59,841 nt of DNA from UBA8904 sp035448625 (GCA_035448625.1 DAOTJI010000006.1:1-59841); one strand, 5' to 3'; positions 14,975 to 24,272 are shown, counted from the first letter of the stretch. Made by a program: numbers and translations. The notes: generated from the letters alone by a model not told the origin.

Positions 14975-16903
14975 CTAGATCTCGATCACCATCAGTTTGT
15001 CGCCGGTCTCCACCGAAGCGCCGGGAGACGAAAAAATTTCCGAGACCTTTCCGTCCACGTCCGATACGATATTGGTGAGCATTTTCATGGCTTCCAGAAC
15101 GACCAGCGTGTCGCCGACGCCGACTTCGTCACCCACCGCCACAGGGATCTGGTTGACGATGCCCTTCAGGGTCGCGCGGATGTCGCCCATTCTGGCCAGC
15201 GCCCCGATTTCCTTGGCGGTGAGCGCCACGGGAGCCTTTGGTTTTTCCCCTTCGCTTTCGGCCGGCGTGACGACGGGTTCGGGATGGTAATCAATTCCCA
15301 GATGTGTCATGTACGAGCCGTCCTTCGTGCGGCGGGAAGGACCGATTTCAATGGTGTGCAGTTTGCCGGTGACGTCGGGGAACTCGAATTTGTCGCCGAT
15401 TCCGAACCCGCCGCGCCGGAACCACACTTTGGGCGGCAGCACCCATGTCTTGCCGAATTTCTCCTCGAATTTGAAAAAGCCCACAGCATCGTTGGGATGC
15501 TGCAAATACAGCACCAGTTCGTCGTCGGTGGCCTTTCGGCCGATCGCGTGCTCCAGGATTCGCCTTTCGACGTCCAGATCGACGTCTTCAATTTTCTGGT
15601 AACCGGCTTCCCTTCTTACGATTTTCTTCCAGTCCCGGCCGAAGACCGCTTCATAAATCTCCGGCGCCGGCTTGTAAAACGGAAACTTGCCGTAGCGCTC
15701 CAGCATCAGGTTTTTTAAATCATCGCTGGGGTCCCGGTAGCGGGCTCCCTTGACGACGTTGTTGGCGGCAGTCGTCCATAAAATCTGCGAACCGGGGGTG
15801 ACGCTCCAGAAGTTGCCCAGTTCGATTTGCACGCGGGGCAGCTCGTTCTGCAGGATTTCCGGCATCCGGTCCAGAAAACCGCCCTTTTGCGCCTGTTCGA
15901 AGCTGGACCCCGTCGCGCCGCCGGGCAGTTTGTGGGTTTGCACCGTCGGATCAAATCCGAAAAACTGCGATTCGAAGTCCCGGTAGTAGGGACGCTCGTG
16001 CCGCAGTTTGTTGGATGCGTTGATGACGGCCTGTTTGTCCAGTCCGACGGCGGGGTAGCCGTAATCTTCCAGCGTGTTCACCACCGTCAGCAGGGGCGGC
16101 GGGCCGTAGAAGCCGGTCAGTGCATGGTCGGAGGCGTCCACGATTTTTGCGCCGTTCTGCACGGCGGCCACGATGCGGCCGATTTCATTGCCGTCGGTGT
16201 TGTGTCCGTGGTAGTGAATCAGCAGATCGGGATACTTCTGCAAAATGGCGCGGACCAGTTCACCGATGCGACCGGGTGATCCCAGGCCGCCGTGATTCTT
16301 GATGGCCAGCAGGATGTCCGGTCCGGTGACGTCCAGAATTTCGCCCACTTTCTTGACGTAAAACCGGTTGGTGTGCTCCGGTCCCGTCGAAAAGCAGACG
16401 GCGGCTTCGAGAATCCGGCCGGCCTTTTTGACCTCTTCATAAACCGGAATCATGTTCGGAATATAGTTTAAAAAGTCGAAAACGCGCCAGACGTGGACGT
16501 GGCGGGCGAACGTTTCCACGGTGAGACGGATGACGTTTTCCGGATAGGGACGGTACCCGAACAGGTTGATGCCCCGGCAGAGGGTCTGGAAAAGCGTATC
16601 CGGCATGTGGCCCGAGAGGACTTCGAGTTTCTCCAGCGGATTCATTTGTTTGCGCAGCAGATCGACATGCACCGATGCTCCGCCGGTGATCTCCAGCGAA
16701 AAGTAGCCGGCCGCGTTGCGCTCCGGGGCGACGAGGATCTGGGTGTGGGGCATGATCCGGTTTTTGAAATCCGACTGGGAGAGATCGCGCTCCGTGTTGG
16801 TGAGGTAGTATCCCTGCGTGCGGCGCATTTTATCGAGGACGGCTTTGACCCCGCTGCGCTGAAGTTCGCGGGGAGTGATTCTTCCTTCGGGGAGGATGTT
16901 CAT
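14975..16903 (-). CDS. Biotin-dependent carboxyltransferase (PycB / OadA-like) with biotinyl domain
   Basis: 642 residues: an HMGL-type carboxyltransferase barrel (about 30-300), a PYC/OADA helical domain (about 300-490) and a C-terminal biotinyl domain with EAMKM, biotin Lys at 607, 35 residues from the end. Metal and substrate residues are present in altered form: RDLSQS (D40) replaces the common RDAHQS, IKNHGGL (K202) replaces IKDMAGL, and HYHGHNTDG (H230/H232) replaces HTHDTSG. AAGGAGAC precedes the ATG. It follows the biotin carboxylase gene by 29 bases and is in the same operon. Two-subunit pyruvate carboxylase is the best guess; the divergent motifs leave the acceptor open. No membrane partner for a sodium-pumping decarboxylase is seen. 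Confidence 0.85.
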   Translation of the reverse strand: MNILPEGRITPRELQRSGVKAVLDKMRRTQGYYLTNTERDLSQSDFKNRIMPHTQILVAPERNAAGYFSLEITGGASVHVDLLRKQMNPLEKLEVLSGHMPDTLFQTLCRGINLFGYRPYPENVIRLTVETFARHVHVWRVFDFLNYIPNMIPVYEEVKKAGRILEAAVCFSTGPEHTNRFYVKKVGEILDVTGPDILLAIKNHGGLGSPGRIGELVRAILQKYPDLLIHYHGHNTDGNEIGRIVAAVQNGAKIVDASDHALTGFYGPPPLLTVVNTLEDYGYPAVGLDKQAVINASNKLRHERPYYRDFESQFFGFDPTVQTHKLPGGATGSSFEQAQKGGFLDRMPEILQNELPRVQIELGNFWSVTPGSQILWTTAANNVVKGARYRDPSDDLKNLMLERYGKFPFYKPAPEIYEAVFGRDWKKIVRREAGYQKIEDVDLDVERRILEHAIGRKATDDELVLYLQHPNDAVGFFKFEEKFGKTWVLPPKVWFRRGGFGIGDKFEFPDVTGKLHTIEIGPSRRTKDGSYMTHLGIDYHPEPVVTPAESEGEKPKAPVALTAKEIGALARMGDIRATLKGIVNQIPVAVGDEVGVGDTLVVLEAMKMLTNIVSDVDGKVSEIFSSPGASVETGDKLMVIEI

Positions 16904-16932
16904 ACCATAGGTCTCCTTGCAGCTTTGCCTGA

Positions 16933-18381
16933 TCAGTAGGCGTAAGGGTTGATTTTCCTCGAGTGGATTTCCGCGATCAGCTTGGACAGCTTGGCGATTT
17001 CCCGCTCCGGTTCGGGATAATTGAACAGTTCGGAATGGGCGTCAAGATAGTCGGTGGTAAAGCAGCCGTTCCGGAAATCCTTGTCGTCGCAGATGGCCAG
17101 GTAGAAGGGAATCGTCGTTTTCGGTCCGACGATCAGGAAGTCCTTGAGCGCGCGCTTGAGCCGCTGAATCGTCTGTTGCCAGGAATAACCCCGCACGGTG
17201 AGCTTGACCAGGAGCGAATCGTAGTCGGTGGGAATTTTGTAGCCCTGGTACACGATGCCGTCAAGACGGATTTCCGGTCCTCCGGGCGATTGATACACTT
17301 CGACGCGCTTGCCGCCCTCGGGCATGAAGTTGTTTTTCGGATCCTCCGCGTTGATGCGGACCTGGATGGCTTTGCCGACCAGATGGATGCGCTCCTCCGG
17401 GATGTCCAGCGTCTCGCCTTCGGCCATCAGAATCTGCTGGCGGATAAGGTCGATGCCCGTGAGAATCTCCGTCACGGTGTGTTCCACCTGCAGTCGGGTG
17501 TTGACCTCCATGAACCAGAATTCATTGGTTTTCGGGTCCACCAGAAATTCCACCGTGCCGGCGTTGACATACCCCGCTTCGCGGGCCGCCTGAATGGCCG
17601 TCCGGTGCATGGCGTCCAGCACGTTTTTCGGCAGGTCGGCCGGTGCGATTTCCAGCAGTTTCTGGTGGCGGCGCTGGATGGAGCAGTCGCGTGTGCCCAG
17701 ATGCATCACATGTCCGTGGGCATCGGCCAGAATTTGCACTTCGACGTGACGGGGCGACTCCACGCATTTTTCGATGTAGATGCGGTCGTCGTTGAAGGCG
17801 GAGCGCGCCTCGGAGCGCGCCTGCGGGAGCTGCGAGCGCAGCTCTTCCTCGCCTTCGATTTTGCGGATGCCGCGTCCCCCACCCCCGGCCAGCGCCTTGA
17901 GCATGATCGGATAACCGCACGTCTTGCCGAAGGCCACGGCCTCCGCGAGACCCGCGTCGCCCGCGGAAAGCGTGCCCGTTCCCGGAACAAAGGGAATGGC
18001 GGCCTTTTCCATGATTTTGCGGGCGACGACCTTGTTGCCCAGGTCGCGGATGACCCTGGGCGGTGGGCCGATGAATACGATGTCCGATTCCTCGCAGGCG
18101 GCGGCAAGCTCCGGATTTTCCGACAAAAAGCCGTAACCCGGGTGAATAGCGTCCGCACCGGATTTCTGCGCGGCCCAGATGATTTTATCGATGTTCAGAT
18201 AATCCCTGCGCGGTCCTTCCCCGATCAGAATGGCCTGATCGGCGAACCGCAGAAAATATGCTTCGCTGTCGGGTTTCTCATAGACGGCCACCGTATCGAG
18301 GCCCATTTCCTTGACCGTCCGGATGATGCGCAGGGCGATTTCCCCGCGGTTGGCCACCAGCACTTTTCGGATTTTTTTCAT
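16933..18381 (-). CDS. accC: Biotin carboxylase (AccC/PycA type)
   Basis: ATP-grasp enzyme that carboxylates biotin with bicarbonate and ATP; 482 residues from the preferred start. The order is the N-terminal VLVANRGEIALRIIR lobe, a HPGYGFLSENPELA segment, glycine loop LAGGGGRGIRKI, and catalytic FMEVNTRLQVEHTVTE. An AAAGGGG lies just before the ATG at 18381; ATG 18399 is an alternative. An upstream in-frame ATG at 18447 lies within the promoter and is rejected. It is about 30 residues longer than AccC at the C-terminus, as in pyruvate carboxylase PycA subunits, and it is paired with the carboxyltransferase gene. Confidence 0.92.
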   Translation of the reverse strand: MKKIRKVLVANRGEIALRIIRTVKEMGLDTVAVYEKPDSEAYFLRFADQAILIGEGPRRDYLNIDKIIWAAQKSGADAIHPGYGFLSENPELAAACEESDIVFIGPPPRVIRDLGNKVVARKIMEKAAIPFVPGTGTLSAGDAGLAEAVAFGKTCGYPIMLKALAGGGGRGIRKIEGEEELRSQLPQARSEARSAFNDDRIYIEKCVESPRHVEVQILADAHGHVMHLGTRDCSIQRRHQKLLEIAPADLPKNVLDAMHRTAIQAAREAGYVNAGTVEFLVDPKTNEFWFMEVNTRLQVEHTVTEILTGIDLIRQQILMAEGETLDIPEERIHLVGKAIQVRINAEDPKNNFMPEGGKRVEVYQSPGGPEIRLDGIVYQGYKIPTDYDSLLVKLTVRGYSWQQTIQRLKRALKDFLIVGPKTTIPFYLAICDDKDFRNGCFTTDYLDAHSELFNYPEPEREIAKLSKLIAEIHSRKINPYAY

Positions 18382-18427
18382 AAACCCCTTTCTTGCCATC
18401 GTCTGATCCCGCCCTGGCGATGGGGAG

Positions 18428-18457
18428 TTTATACTTTTCTTATACAAAGGCTGTCAA
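18428..18457 (-). promoter_or_regulatory. Sigma-70 promoter of the biotin carboxylase operon
   Basis: Minus strand TTGACA (18457-18452), 18-base spacer, TATAAA (18433-18428). Transcription from about 18421 leaves a 40-base leader to the ATG at 18381. Confidence 0.65.
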
Positions 18458-18479
18458 GTACAGAGTCTGCAATCAGGAT

Positions 18480-18508
18480 TTGCTTATTTCAATGAAATAC
18501 TTTATCGT
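18480..18508 (+). promoter_or_regulatory. Possible promoter of the CoA-transferase/GNAT gene
   Basis: TTGCTT (18480-18485), 17-base spacer, TATCGT (18503-18508), 30 bases before the ATG. Moderate match only. Confidence 0.35.
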
Positions 18509-18537
18509 GCCGGAGGTTTCTCGAGGGGGGTGTTCTT

Positions 18538-20436
18538 ATGAAAGAAAGCTCAATGACGGGTTTCTTCGATTATCGCAGCAAGGTGATTTCTACGGATCAG
18601 GTGCTGGAAAAGCTCAAGCCCGGACAGAAGATATTTTTATCCAGCGGCGTCGCGGCGCCGGGAAAGGTCCTGACGGCGCTGGCCCAGTCGGATGCGAAGA
18701 ATCTGCGCGACCTGGAGATCATTCAGCTCATTACGCTGCGCAAATACCTGTCGCACCAGAGTTCCGACCAGTACCGGCTGAAAACGTTCAACGTCGGGGA
18801 AAGCATCAGCAAGGAAGTCGCCGAGGGACGCGTCGATTTCATCCCCGCCAACCTGATGGAGCTGCCGTACATTTTTTTAAGCGGTGCCGTGGCGGTGGAC
18901 GTCGCGATCATTCAGACCTCCGTGCCGGACGACAAGGGCTTCATGTCCCTGGGCGTCTCGGTGGACGTGGCCAACGTGGTCATCAAGCAGGCCGCGCTGG
19001 TGATTGCCGAAATCAATCCGAACATGCCGGTGACGCTGGGCGAAACGACCATCCATATCAGCAGCATCGACTATGTCGTCGAAAGCGATCTGCCGCTTAT
19101 CGAGCGGATCAACCGCCCGTATGACGAGATTACGGACCGCATCGGCTGGAATATTTCCAACCTGATCGACGACGGGGCGACCGTCGTGCTGCACGTGGGC
19201 AGACTGTTCAACGCCGTGGCCGACCACCTGAAGCAAAAGCGCAACCTCGGCATCGTGACGCATGTGGTTTCCGACTGGGCGCTGGACCTGATCAAATCCG
19301 GCGCCATCTCGCTGGACCGCAGCCGGTTCAACGGCGGACTGATCACCGCCAGCTATTGCTACGGCAGTAAAGCGCTCTACCAATACGTGCACCGCAACCC
19401 CATCTTTGAATTCTATCCGATCGCCCGGCTCAACAATCCTTTCGTGGTGCGCCGGATCAAAAGCCTCATCGGCATCATGAATGTGAAAAAGATCGACATT
19501 TCCGGCGAGTCGGTCATCTTCCATTCCGGCGACAACCTGCTGACCGGCTACGAAAGCAAGCTGAACTTCGCCGTCGCCGCGACCATGACCAAAAGAGGCA
19601 AGGCGATCGTGGCGCTCAATTCCGTGGACACGGAGGGGCACAGCAACATTGTCATCCGGTTTGACGGCCGGTCCGACAACACCCACAGCACGCTCGGCGT
19701 CGTAAAGTATATCGTCACCGAATACGGCGTGGCCAATCTTTTCGGGAAGTCCATCCGGGAAAGAGCGCTGGCCATGATCGATATCGCCCACCCGGATCAT
19801 CGCGAAGACCTGCTCAAGCAGGCCAAGGCGCTCAATTATGTTTACGCGGACCAGATTTATGTCGCCCGCCACGCGGCCAACTATCCGGCCCTGCTGGAAA
19901 CGCGCAAATCCCTGAAGGACGGCCTGGAAATCAAGGTCCGCCCGATCAAGCCCTCCGACGAGGACAAGATGCGGCGGCTGTTTTACAACTTCTCCGACGA
20001 GTCGAAATATTTCCGTTATTTCGCCCCGAAGCCGGTCATGCCCCACAAGGAAATGCAGACCTATGTGAACATCGACTACGACCGGGTGCTGTCCGTGGTG
20101 GCCATTGTGGAGAAAGGGCGGAACGAAAGGATCATCGCGGAGGCTCGCTATGCGTTCGACAAAAGAGCCGACGCGTATGAAGTCGCCTTCATCGTTGATG
20201 AGGAATTTCAGGGAAAGGGCGTGGCCAGCTTTTTGTTCCGGTATCTGGTCAAAATCGCGCGCGACCGGCAAATCCGCTGGTTTATCGCCTATGTGCTGCC
20301 GCGCAACGAATCCATGCTGAAGGTCTTTGAAAAATCAAAGTTGCCCATACAGAAATCGTATGAAAACGACGCGCTGGCTTTGCGTTTTGACCTGACGCAG
20401 GCGGAGGCGGAGCCGGACGCAGCCGCGAAAAAATAG
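18538..20436 (+). CDS. Acetyl-CoA hydrolase/transferase-like protein fused to a GNAT domain
   Basis: 632 residues in two parts. Residues 1-455 follow the AbfT/acetyl-CoA hydrolase fold (DKGFMSLGVSVDVAN, VTEYGVANLFGKSIRERA, IAHPDHRE). Residues about 462-620 form a GNAT acetyltransferase with the acetyl-CoA loop QGKGVAS. The CoA-transferase half has lost its chemistry: the catalytic Glu of HTE is H242 (VTHVVSD), the G-x-G-AIP loop is VGRLFN, and the GVGGQIDF loop is GYESKLNF. The paralogue 2.5 kb downstream keeps all three. The fusion may use the first half to sense or hold an acyl-CoA for the GNAT half. The ATG follows a G-rich ribosome site; ATG 18553 is an alternative. Confidence 0.85.
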   Translation: MKESSMTGFFDYRSKVISTDQVLEKLKPGQKIFLSSGVAAPGKVLTALAQSDAKNLRDLEIIQLITLRKYLSHQSSDQYRLKTFNVGESISKEVAEGRVDFIPANLMELPYIFLSGAVAVDVAIIQTSVPDDKGFMSLGVSVDVANVVIKQAALVIAEINPNMPVTLGETTIHISSIDYVVESDLPLIERINRPYDEITDRIGWNISNLIDDGATVVLHVGRLFNAVADHLKQKRNLGIVTHVVSDWALDLIKSGAISLDRSRFNGGLITASYCYGSKALYQYVHRNPIFEFYPIARLNNPFVVRRIKSLIGIMNVKKIDISGESVIFHSGDNLLTGYESKLNFAVAATMTKRGKAIVALNSVDTEGHSNIVIRFDGRSDNTHSTLGVVKYIVTEYGVANLFGKSIRERALAMIDIAHPDHREDLLKQAKALNYVYADQIYVARHAANYPALLETRKSLKDGLEIKVRPIKPSDEDKMRRLFYNFSDESKYFRYFAPKPVMPHKEMQTYVNIDYDRVLSVVAIVEKGRNERIIAEARYAFDKRADAYEVAFIVDEEFQGKGVASFLFRYLVKIARDRQIRWFIAYVLPRNESMLKVFEKSKLPIQKSYENDALALRFDLTQAEAEPDAAAKK

Positions 20437-20597
20437 GCGCGGTTGATCGCAATTCATTCTTGCCATAACCACGGGATTATGGAATACTTCGGCGCAACTC
20501 CGGCCGATTCGTTGTGCATTCGGGGTTTGTCGTTTTTTGCCCCGGCTATGGAAACAAAATCAGCCGTATCCATTATATCGAGGGAGGTAGCAGGATC

Positions 20598-21887
20598 ATG
20601 TCAAATGCAGTCATTGTCAGCGGTGTGCGAACCGCGGTTGGAGCCTTCGGCGGCTCTCTGAAAGACGTTCCCGCCAAAGATCTGGGAGCGCTGGTGATTC
20701 GTGAAGTGTTAAACAAAACCGGTTTCAAGCCGGCTCTGCCGGCTCATGCCAGGGAAGACGCGCCGGATACGGCCAAAAGCGAGGGTCTCTGCCCCATCGA
20801 ACAACAGTACGCTAAATGGGACGGCAATCTCCGGGAAATCGCCGTGGACGAAGTGATCATGGGCAACGTCATCGGTGCGGGCCAGGGTCAGAACGTCGGA
20901 CGCCAGGCCATGATCCGCGCCGGCCTTCCCAAGGAAACGACCGCCATCACCGTCAATAAGGTTTGCGCCTCCGGCATGAAAGCCATTGCGCTTGCCGCCG
21001 CCACCATCAAGGCCGGCGACAACGAAGTGGTGATCGCGGGCGGCATGGAAAACATGAGTGACGTGCCCATCGGTCTGCCCAAGGCCCGCTGGGGACACCG
21101 TATGGATATGCCGTTCGGCAAAACCGTCGACCTGATGGTGTTTGATGCCTTGTATGAAATCTTTTACGGCTACCATATGGGCGTCACCGCCGAAAACATC
21201 GCCGCGCGCTACCAGATTTCCCGCGAGGAGCAGGACAAACTCAGCCTCGAGAGCCACACCCGCGCCCGCAACGCGATCAAAAGCGGCCTTTTGAAAGATG
21301 AAATTGTTCCCGTGACGATTCCCCAGAAAAAGGGCAATCCCATCGTCTTCGACACGGATGAACGCCCGATGGAAACCAGCATGGAAAAGCTCGCCAAGTT
21401 GGGCACGGCCTTCAAGAAAGACGGCACGGTGACGGCCGGCAACGCTTCCGGCATCAACGACGCCGCGGTCGCTCTGCTGATCATGAGCGAGGACAAGGCC
21501 AAGCAGATGGGCTTGAAGCCCCTGGCCAGAATCAAGGGTTACGCCTCCGGCGGCGTCGATCCGGCGTACATGGGACTGGGGCCTATTCCCGCCGTGCGCA
21601 AACTGCTCCGGATTACCGGCACGTCGATCAAGGATTACGGCCTGTTTGAACTCAACGAAGCGTTCGCCGCCCAGGCCATCTCCTGCCTGCGCGAGCTGAA
21701 CATCCCCTGGGACATCACCAACGTCAATGGTTCGGCCATTTCCATCGGCCATCCGGTCGGCTGTTCCGGCGCGCGCATCGTTCTGGCGCTGGCCAATGAG
21801 ATGAAGCGACGCAACGTGAGTCTGGGGCTGGCTTCCCTGTGCATCGGCGGCGGGCAGGGCATGGCCATTGCCATTGAGGCGGTTTAA
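20598..21887 (+). CDS. Acetyl-CoA acetyltransferase with an N-terminal-domain insertion
   Basis: Thiolase of 429 residues, about 37 longer than usual. C123 in NKVCASGMKA is the nucleophile; NEAFAAQ, GHPVGCSGAR and CIGGGQG complete the site. The extra length is one block at about residues 43-81, between the LGALVIREVLNKTG helix and the VDEVIMGNV strand, and includes C65. The reading frame before and after is normal, so it is a real insertion. GGGAGG precedes the ATG at 20598; in-frame codons upstream lack a ribosome site. The gene is followed by palindrome copy B and the alpha/beta hydrolase. Confidence 0.92.
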   Translation: MSNAVIVSGVRTAVGAFGGSLKDVPAKDLGALVIREVLNKTGFKPALPAHAREDAPDTAKSEGLCPIEQQYAKWDGNLREIAVDEVIMGNVIGAGQGQNVGRQAMIRAGLPKETTAITVNKVCASGMKAIALAAATIKAGDNEVVIAGGMENMSDVPIGLPKARWGHRMDMPFGKTVDLMVFDALYEIFYGYHMGVTAENIAARYQISREEQDKLSLESHTRARNAIKSGLLKDEIVPVTIPQKKGNPIVFDTDERPMETSMEKLAKLGTAFKKDGTVTAGNASGINDAAVALLIMSEDKAKQMGLKPLARIKGYASGGVDPAYMGLGPIPAVRKLLRITGTSIKDYGLFELNEAFAAQAISCLRELNIPWDITNVNGSAISIGHPVGCSGARIVLALANEMKRRNVSLGLASLCIGGGQGMAIAIEAV

Positions 21888-21904
21888 CCAATATTTATAT
21901 CGCG

Positions 21905-21963
21905 GGGAACGGTTTCAATAACCTGGCCACCGAAAGGCGGCGCGAGGTCACGCGACCGTTCCC
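21905..21963. repeat. GGAACGG-type dispersed palindrome, copy B
   Basis: Outer arms GGGAACGGT (21905-21913) and ACCGTTCCC (21955-21963) are a perfect 9-bp match. Inner arms ACCT (21921-21924) and AGGT (21945-21948) form the second stem. This is the best-preserved of the three two-stem copies. It lies between the thiolase and hydrolase genes. Confidence 0.7.
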
Positions 21964-21984
21964 TGTATTTTCCTGGAGCGGTTC

Positions 21985-22812
21985 ATGCCTCATCAAACCG
22001 TCAACGGCATCAAAATCTATTACGAAGAAAAGGGAACGGGTGAGCCGTTGCTGCTCCTCAACGGCCTGGCTTTCCCGATGGACTTGTGGTTCGCGCAGAT
22101 CGAGGAGTTGTCCAAAGACTTCCGTGTGATTGCGATGGACAACCGGGGCATCGGCCTAAGCGACAAGCCGGACGACGTGTATTCCATGGAGTTGATGGCC
22201 TCTGATTCGGTGGGGTTGCTCCGGTCGCTGGGTATCCAAAAAGCAAACGTGGCCGGCCTGTCCATGGGAGGCTTCATTTCCCAGGAAATCGCGCTTTCCT
22301 ATCCGGAAATGGTCAACCGGCTGGTGCTGGTGGCGACCGGCATGGGCGGCCCCCGGTCGCTGGCGCTGGGAAAGCCGTTTTGGGACAGAATCGCCGCGGC
22401 CATTGCCGGAAAGAAGCCCCGGGAAATCTATCGTATCGATCTGACGCTGATGACCGCCCCGGGATTTGCAAAGCAACACCCGGATATCGTGGACAAGGCC
22501 GTCGAACTGCGCATGAAAAATCCGCAGCCTTTCTATGCCTTTGTGCGGCAGTATACGGCCGCCGGATTGTTTGACATAAACGAGCGGGCGCATAAAATCC
22601 ATCACCCCACCCTGATCGTTTTAGGCCGGGAAGACCCGATTTTTCCGATTGTCCTGGCGGAGGATTTCCCTCAGAAGATGCCGCACGCAAAGATCGTGAT
22701 CTACGAGAACTGCGGCCACGCGATCCATCTGGAAAAACCGGACCGGCTTTCAAAAGATATAAGAGAATTTTTAAAAGGGAATTCGACCGAAGACGGAAGG
22801 TCTATTGTGTAG
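21985..22812 (+). CDS. Alpha/beta hydrolase
   Basis: Cytoplasmic hydrolase of 275 residues. The nucleophile elbow is GLSMGG (S93), the oxyanion segment is LLNGLAFPMDLW, the acid is in LGREDPIFP and the base is in CGHAIHLEKP. The MDNRGIGLSDKP turn is typical for the haloperoxidase/3-oxoadipate-enol-lactonase-like branch. It sits between a thiolase and a CoA-transferase, so a thioesterase or ester hydrolase role is plausible, but the substrate cannot be read from sequence. Confidence 0.88.
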   Translation: MPHQTVNGIKIYYEEKGTGEPLLLLNGLAFPMDLWFAQIEELSKDFRVIAMDNRGIGLSDKPDDVYSMELMASDSVGLLRSLGIQKANVAGLSMGGFISQEIALSYPEMVNRLVLVATGMGGPRSLALGKPFWDRIAAAIAGKKPREIYRIDLTLMTAPGFAKQHPDIVDKAVELRMKNPQPFYAFVRQYTAAGLFDINERAHKIHHPTLIVLGREDPIFPIVLAEDFPQKMPHAKIVIYENCGHAIHLEKPDRLSKDIREFLKGNSTEDGRSIV

Positions 22813-22905
22813 GCCTTCGGCCTTCATTGGAAAGGCGCTGGCAGCGCCTGCATTGTTTAGCCTTCGGTCTCGCGCCCCCTTCAAGGGGCTCCGCCTATTT
22901 GCTGT

Positions 22906-24216
22906 ATGGGAACAAAAAACCTCAAAACGGTTTCGCCGGACGAAGCCGTAAAGGTCATTCGCTCGGGCGATCACGTCCATATCAGCGCGACGTCCAACAC
23001 TCCCGCGTGCCTGGTCAAGGCGCTTTGCCGGCGCGGCCGCTCGGGCGAACTTGGCAGCGTCCACATCCATCATCTGCACACGGAAGGTCCCGCCCCTTAC
23101 GCCGATCCGTCGTTTGAAGGCGTTTTTCAGCTCGACTCTTTTTTTGTCGGCCCCAATGTCCGTTCCTGGACGCAGCAGGGATACGCCGATTACATCCCCG
23201 TTTTTCTGGGCGAAACCCAGCGGCTCTACCGGGAAGGATACCTCCCGTGCGACGTGGCCCTGATTCAGGTGAGTCCGCCCGACGAGCTGGGGCATGTCTC
23301 CCTGGGGACGTCGGTGGACGCGTCCGTGGCCGCCGTCGAAAAGGCCAGGGTCGTAATCGCCGTGATCAATCCGCACGTGCCCCACACCTACGGCGACGGC
23401 CTCATTCCCACCGATCGTATCCACCTTTTCGTGGAAGACGGCACGCCGCTGGAAACAGTTCATTTCGCCCCGCCCGGCGACGTCGAAGCGGCCATCGGCA
23501 AACACTGCGCGTCGCTTATTGAAGACGGAGCGACGCTGCAGATGGGTATCGGCGCGATTCCCAACGCGGTGCTTGCGCAGCTTTCCGGGCATAAAAATCT
23601 GGGAATCCACACGGAAATGTTCGCCGACGGCGTGATCGATCTGGTCGAAAGGGGCGTCATCAACGGAGAGAACAAAGCGATCGACCGCGGCAAAATGGTG
23701 GCGACGTTTCTTTTGGGGTCCAAAAGACTTTACGACTACACGCACCGCAACGACCGGGTCCTGATGAAAGACGTCGGCTACACCAACGATCCGTTCATCA
23801 TCGCAAAAAACCCGAAGGCCACGGCGATCAACTCCGCGCTCCAGATCGATCTGACCGGCCAGATCTGCGCCGACTCGCTGGGGACGAAATGCTACTCCGG
23901 CGTTGGAGGGCAGATCGACTTTTTTTACGGCGCGTCGCGCTCGGCGGGCGGCAAACCCATTCTGGCCATGCCGTCGGTGACGGAAAAAGGGGTGAGCAAA
24001 ATCGCTCCCGTGCTGTTGCCCGGCGCGGGCGTGGTGACGACGCGCGCCCATGCGCACTGGCTGGTAACGGAATTTGGAGCGGTGAATCTGTACGGCCGTT
24101 CCCTGCAGGAGCGGGCGCGTCTGATCATCGGCATCGCCCATCCGGACCACCGGGAAACGCTCGATCGGGCCGCGTTTGAACGCTTCGGCCCGCACTATCA
24201 TTTTGTACGCACCTGA
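22906..24216 (+). CDS. abfT: 4-hydroxybutyrate CoA-transferase / acetyl-CoA hydrolase family
   Basis: Type I CoA-transferase of 436 residues, the length of AbfT (438). The catalytic Glu is E237 in NLGIHTEMFADG, matching AbfT E238. The GIGAIPNAV and SGVGGQIDFFYGA CoA-binding loops are intact, and VTEFGAVNLYGRSL and IAHPDHRETL close the fold. It would exchange CoA between acetyl-CoA and a short-chain (hydroxy)acid, forming the substrate for the 4-hydroxybutyryl-CoA dehydratase at the window start. The ribosome site is weak and the ATG follows a run of hairpins (22812-22900). Acetyl-CoA hydrolase activity is an alternative. Confidence 0.85.
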   Translation: MGTKNLKTVSPDEAVKVIRSGDHVHISATSNTPACLVKALCRRGRSGELGSVHIHHLHTEGPAPYADPSFEGVFQLDSFFVGPNVRSWTQQGYADYIPVFLGETQRLYREGYLPCDVALIQVSPPDELGHVSLGTSVDASVAAVEKARVVIAVINPHVPHTYGDGLIPTDRIHLFVEDGTPLETVHFAPPGDVEAAIGKHCASLIEDGATLQMGIGAIPNAVLAQLSGHKNLGIHTEMFADGVIDLVERGVINGENKAIDRGKMVATFLLGSKRLYDYTHRNDRVLMKDVGYTNDPFIIAKNPKATAINSALQIDLTGQICADSLGTKCYSGVGGQIDFFYGASRSAGGKPILAMPSVTEKGVSKIAPVLLPGAGVVTTRAHAHWLVTEFGAVNLYGRSLQERARLIIGIAHPDHRETLDRAAFERFGPHYHFVRT

Positions 24217-24243
24217 CGAACTGGACCTGAGCCGCACGAAGTC

Positions 24244-24272
24244 TTGTTCCATTTTCCATTTTCTGCTACACT
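24244..24272 (+). promoter_or_regulatory. Possible promoter of the PAS/HD-GYP gene
   Basis: TTGTTC (24244-24249), 17-base spacer, TACACT (24267-24272), about 107 bases before the ATG at 24379. Confidence 0.35.

Noticed and set aside
18382..18447. Longer biotin carboxylase start at 18447
   Set aside because: That codon lies between the -35 and -10 of the operon promoter.
16963..18495. A 510-codon plus-strand frame opposite the biotin carboxylase
   Set aside because: The minus strand encodes a textbook ATP-grasp enzyme; the plus frame has no domain.
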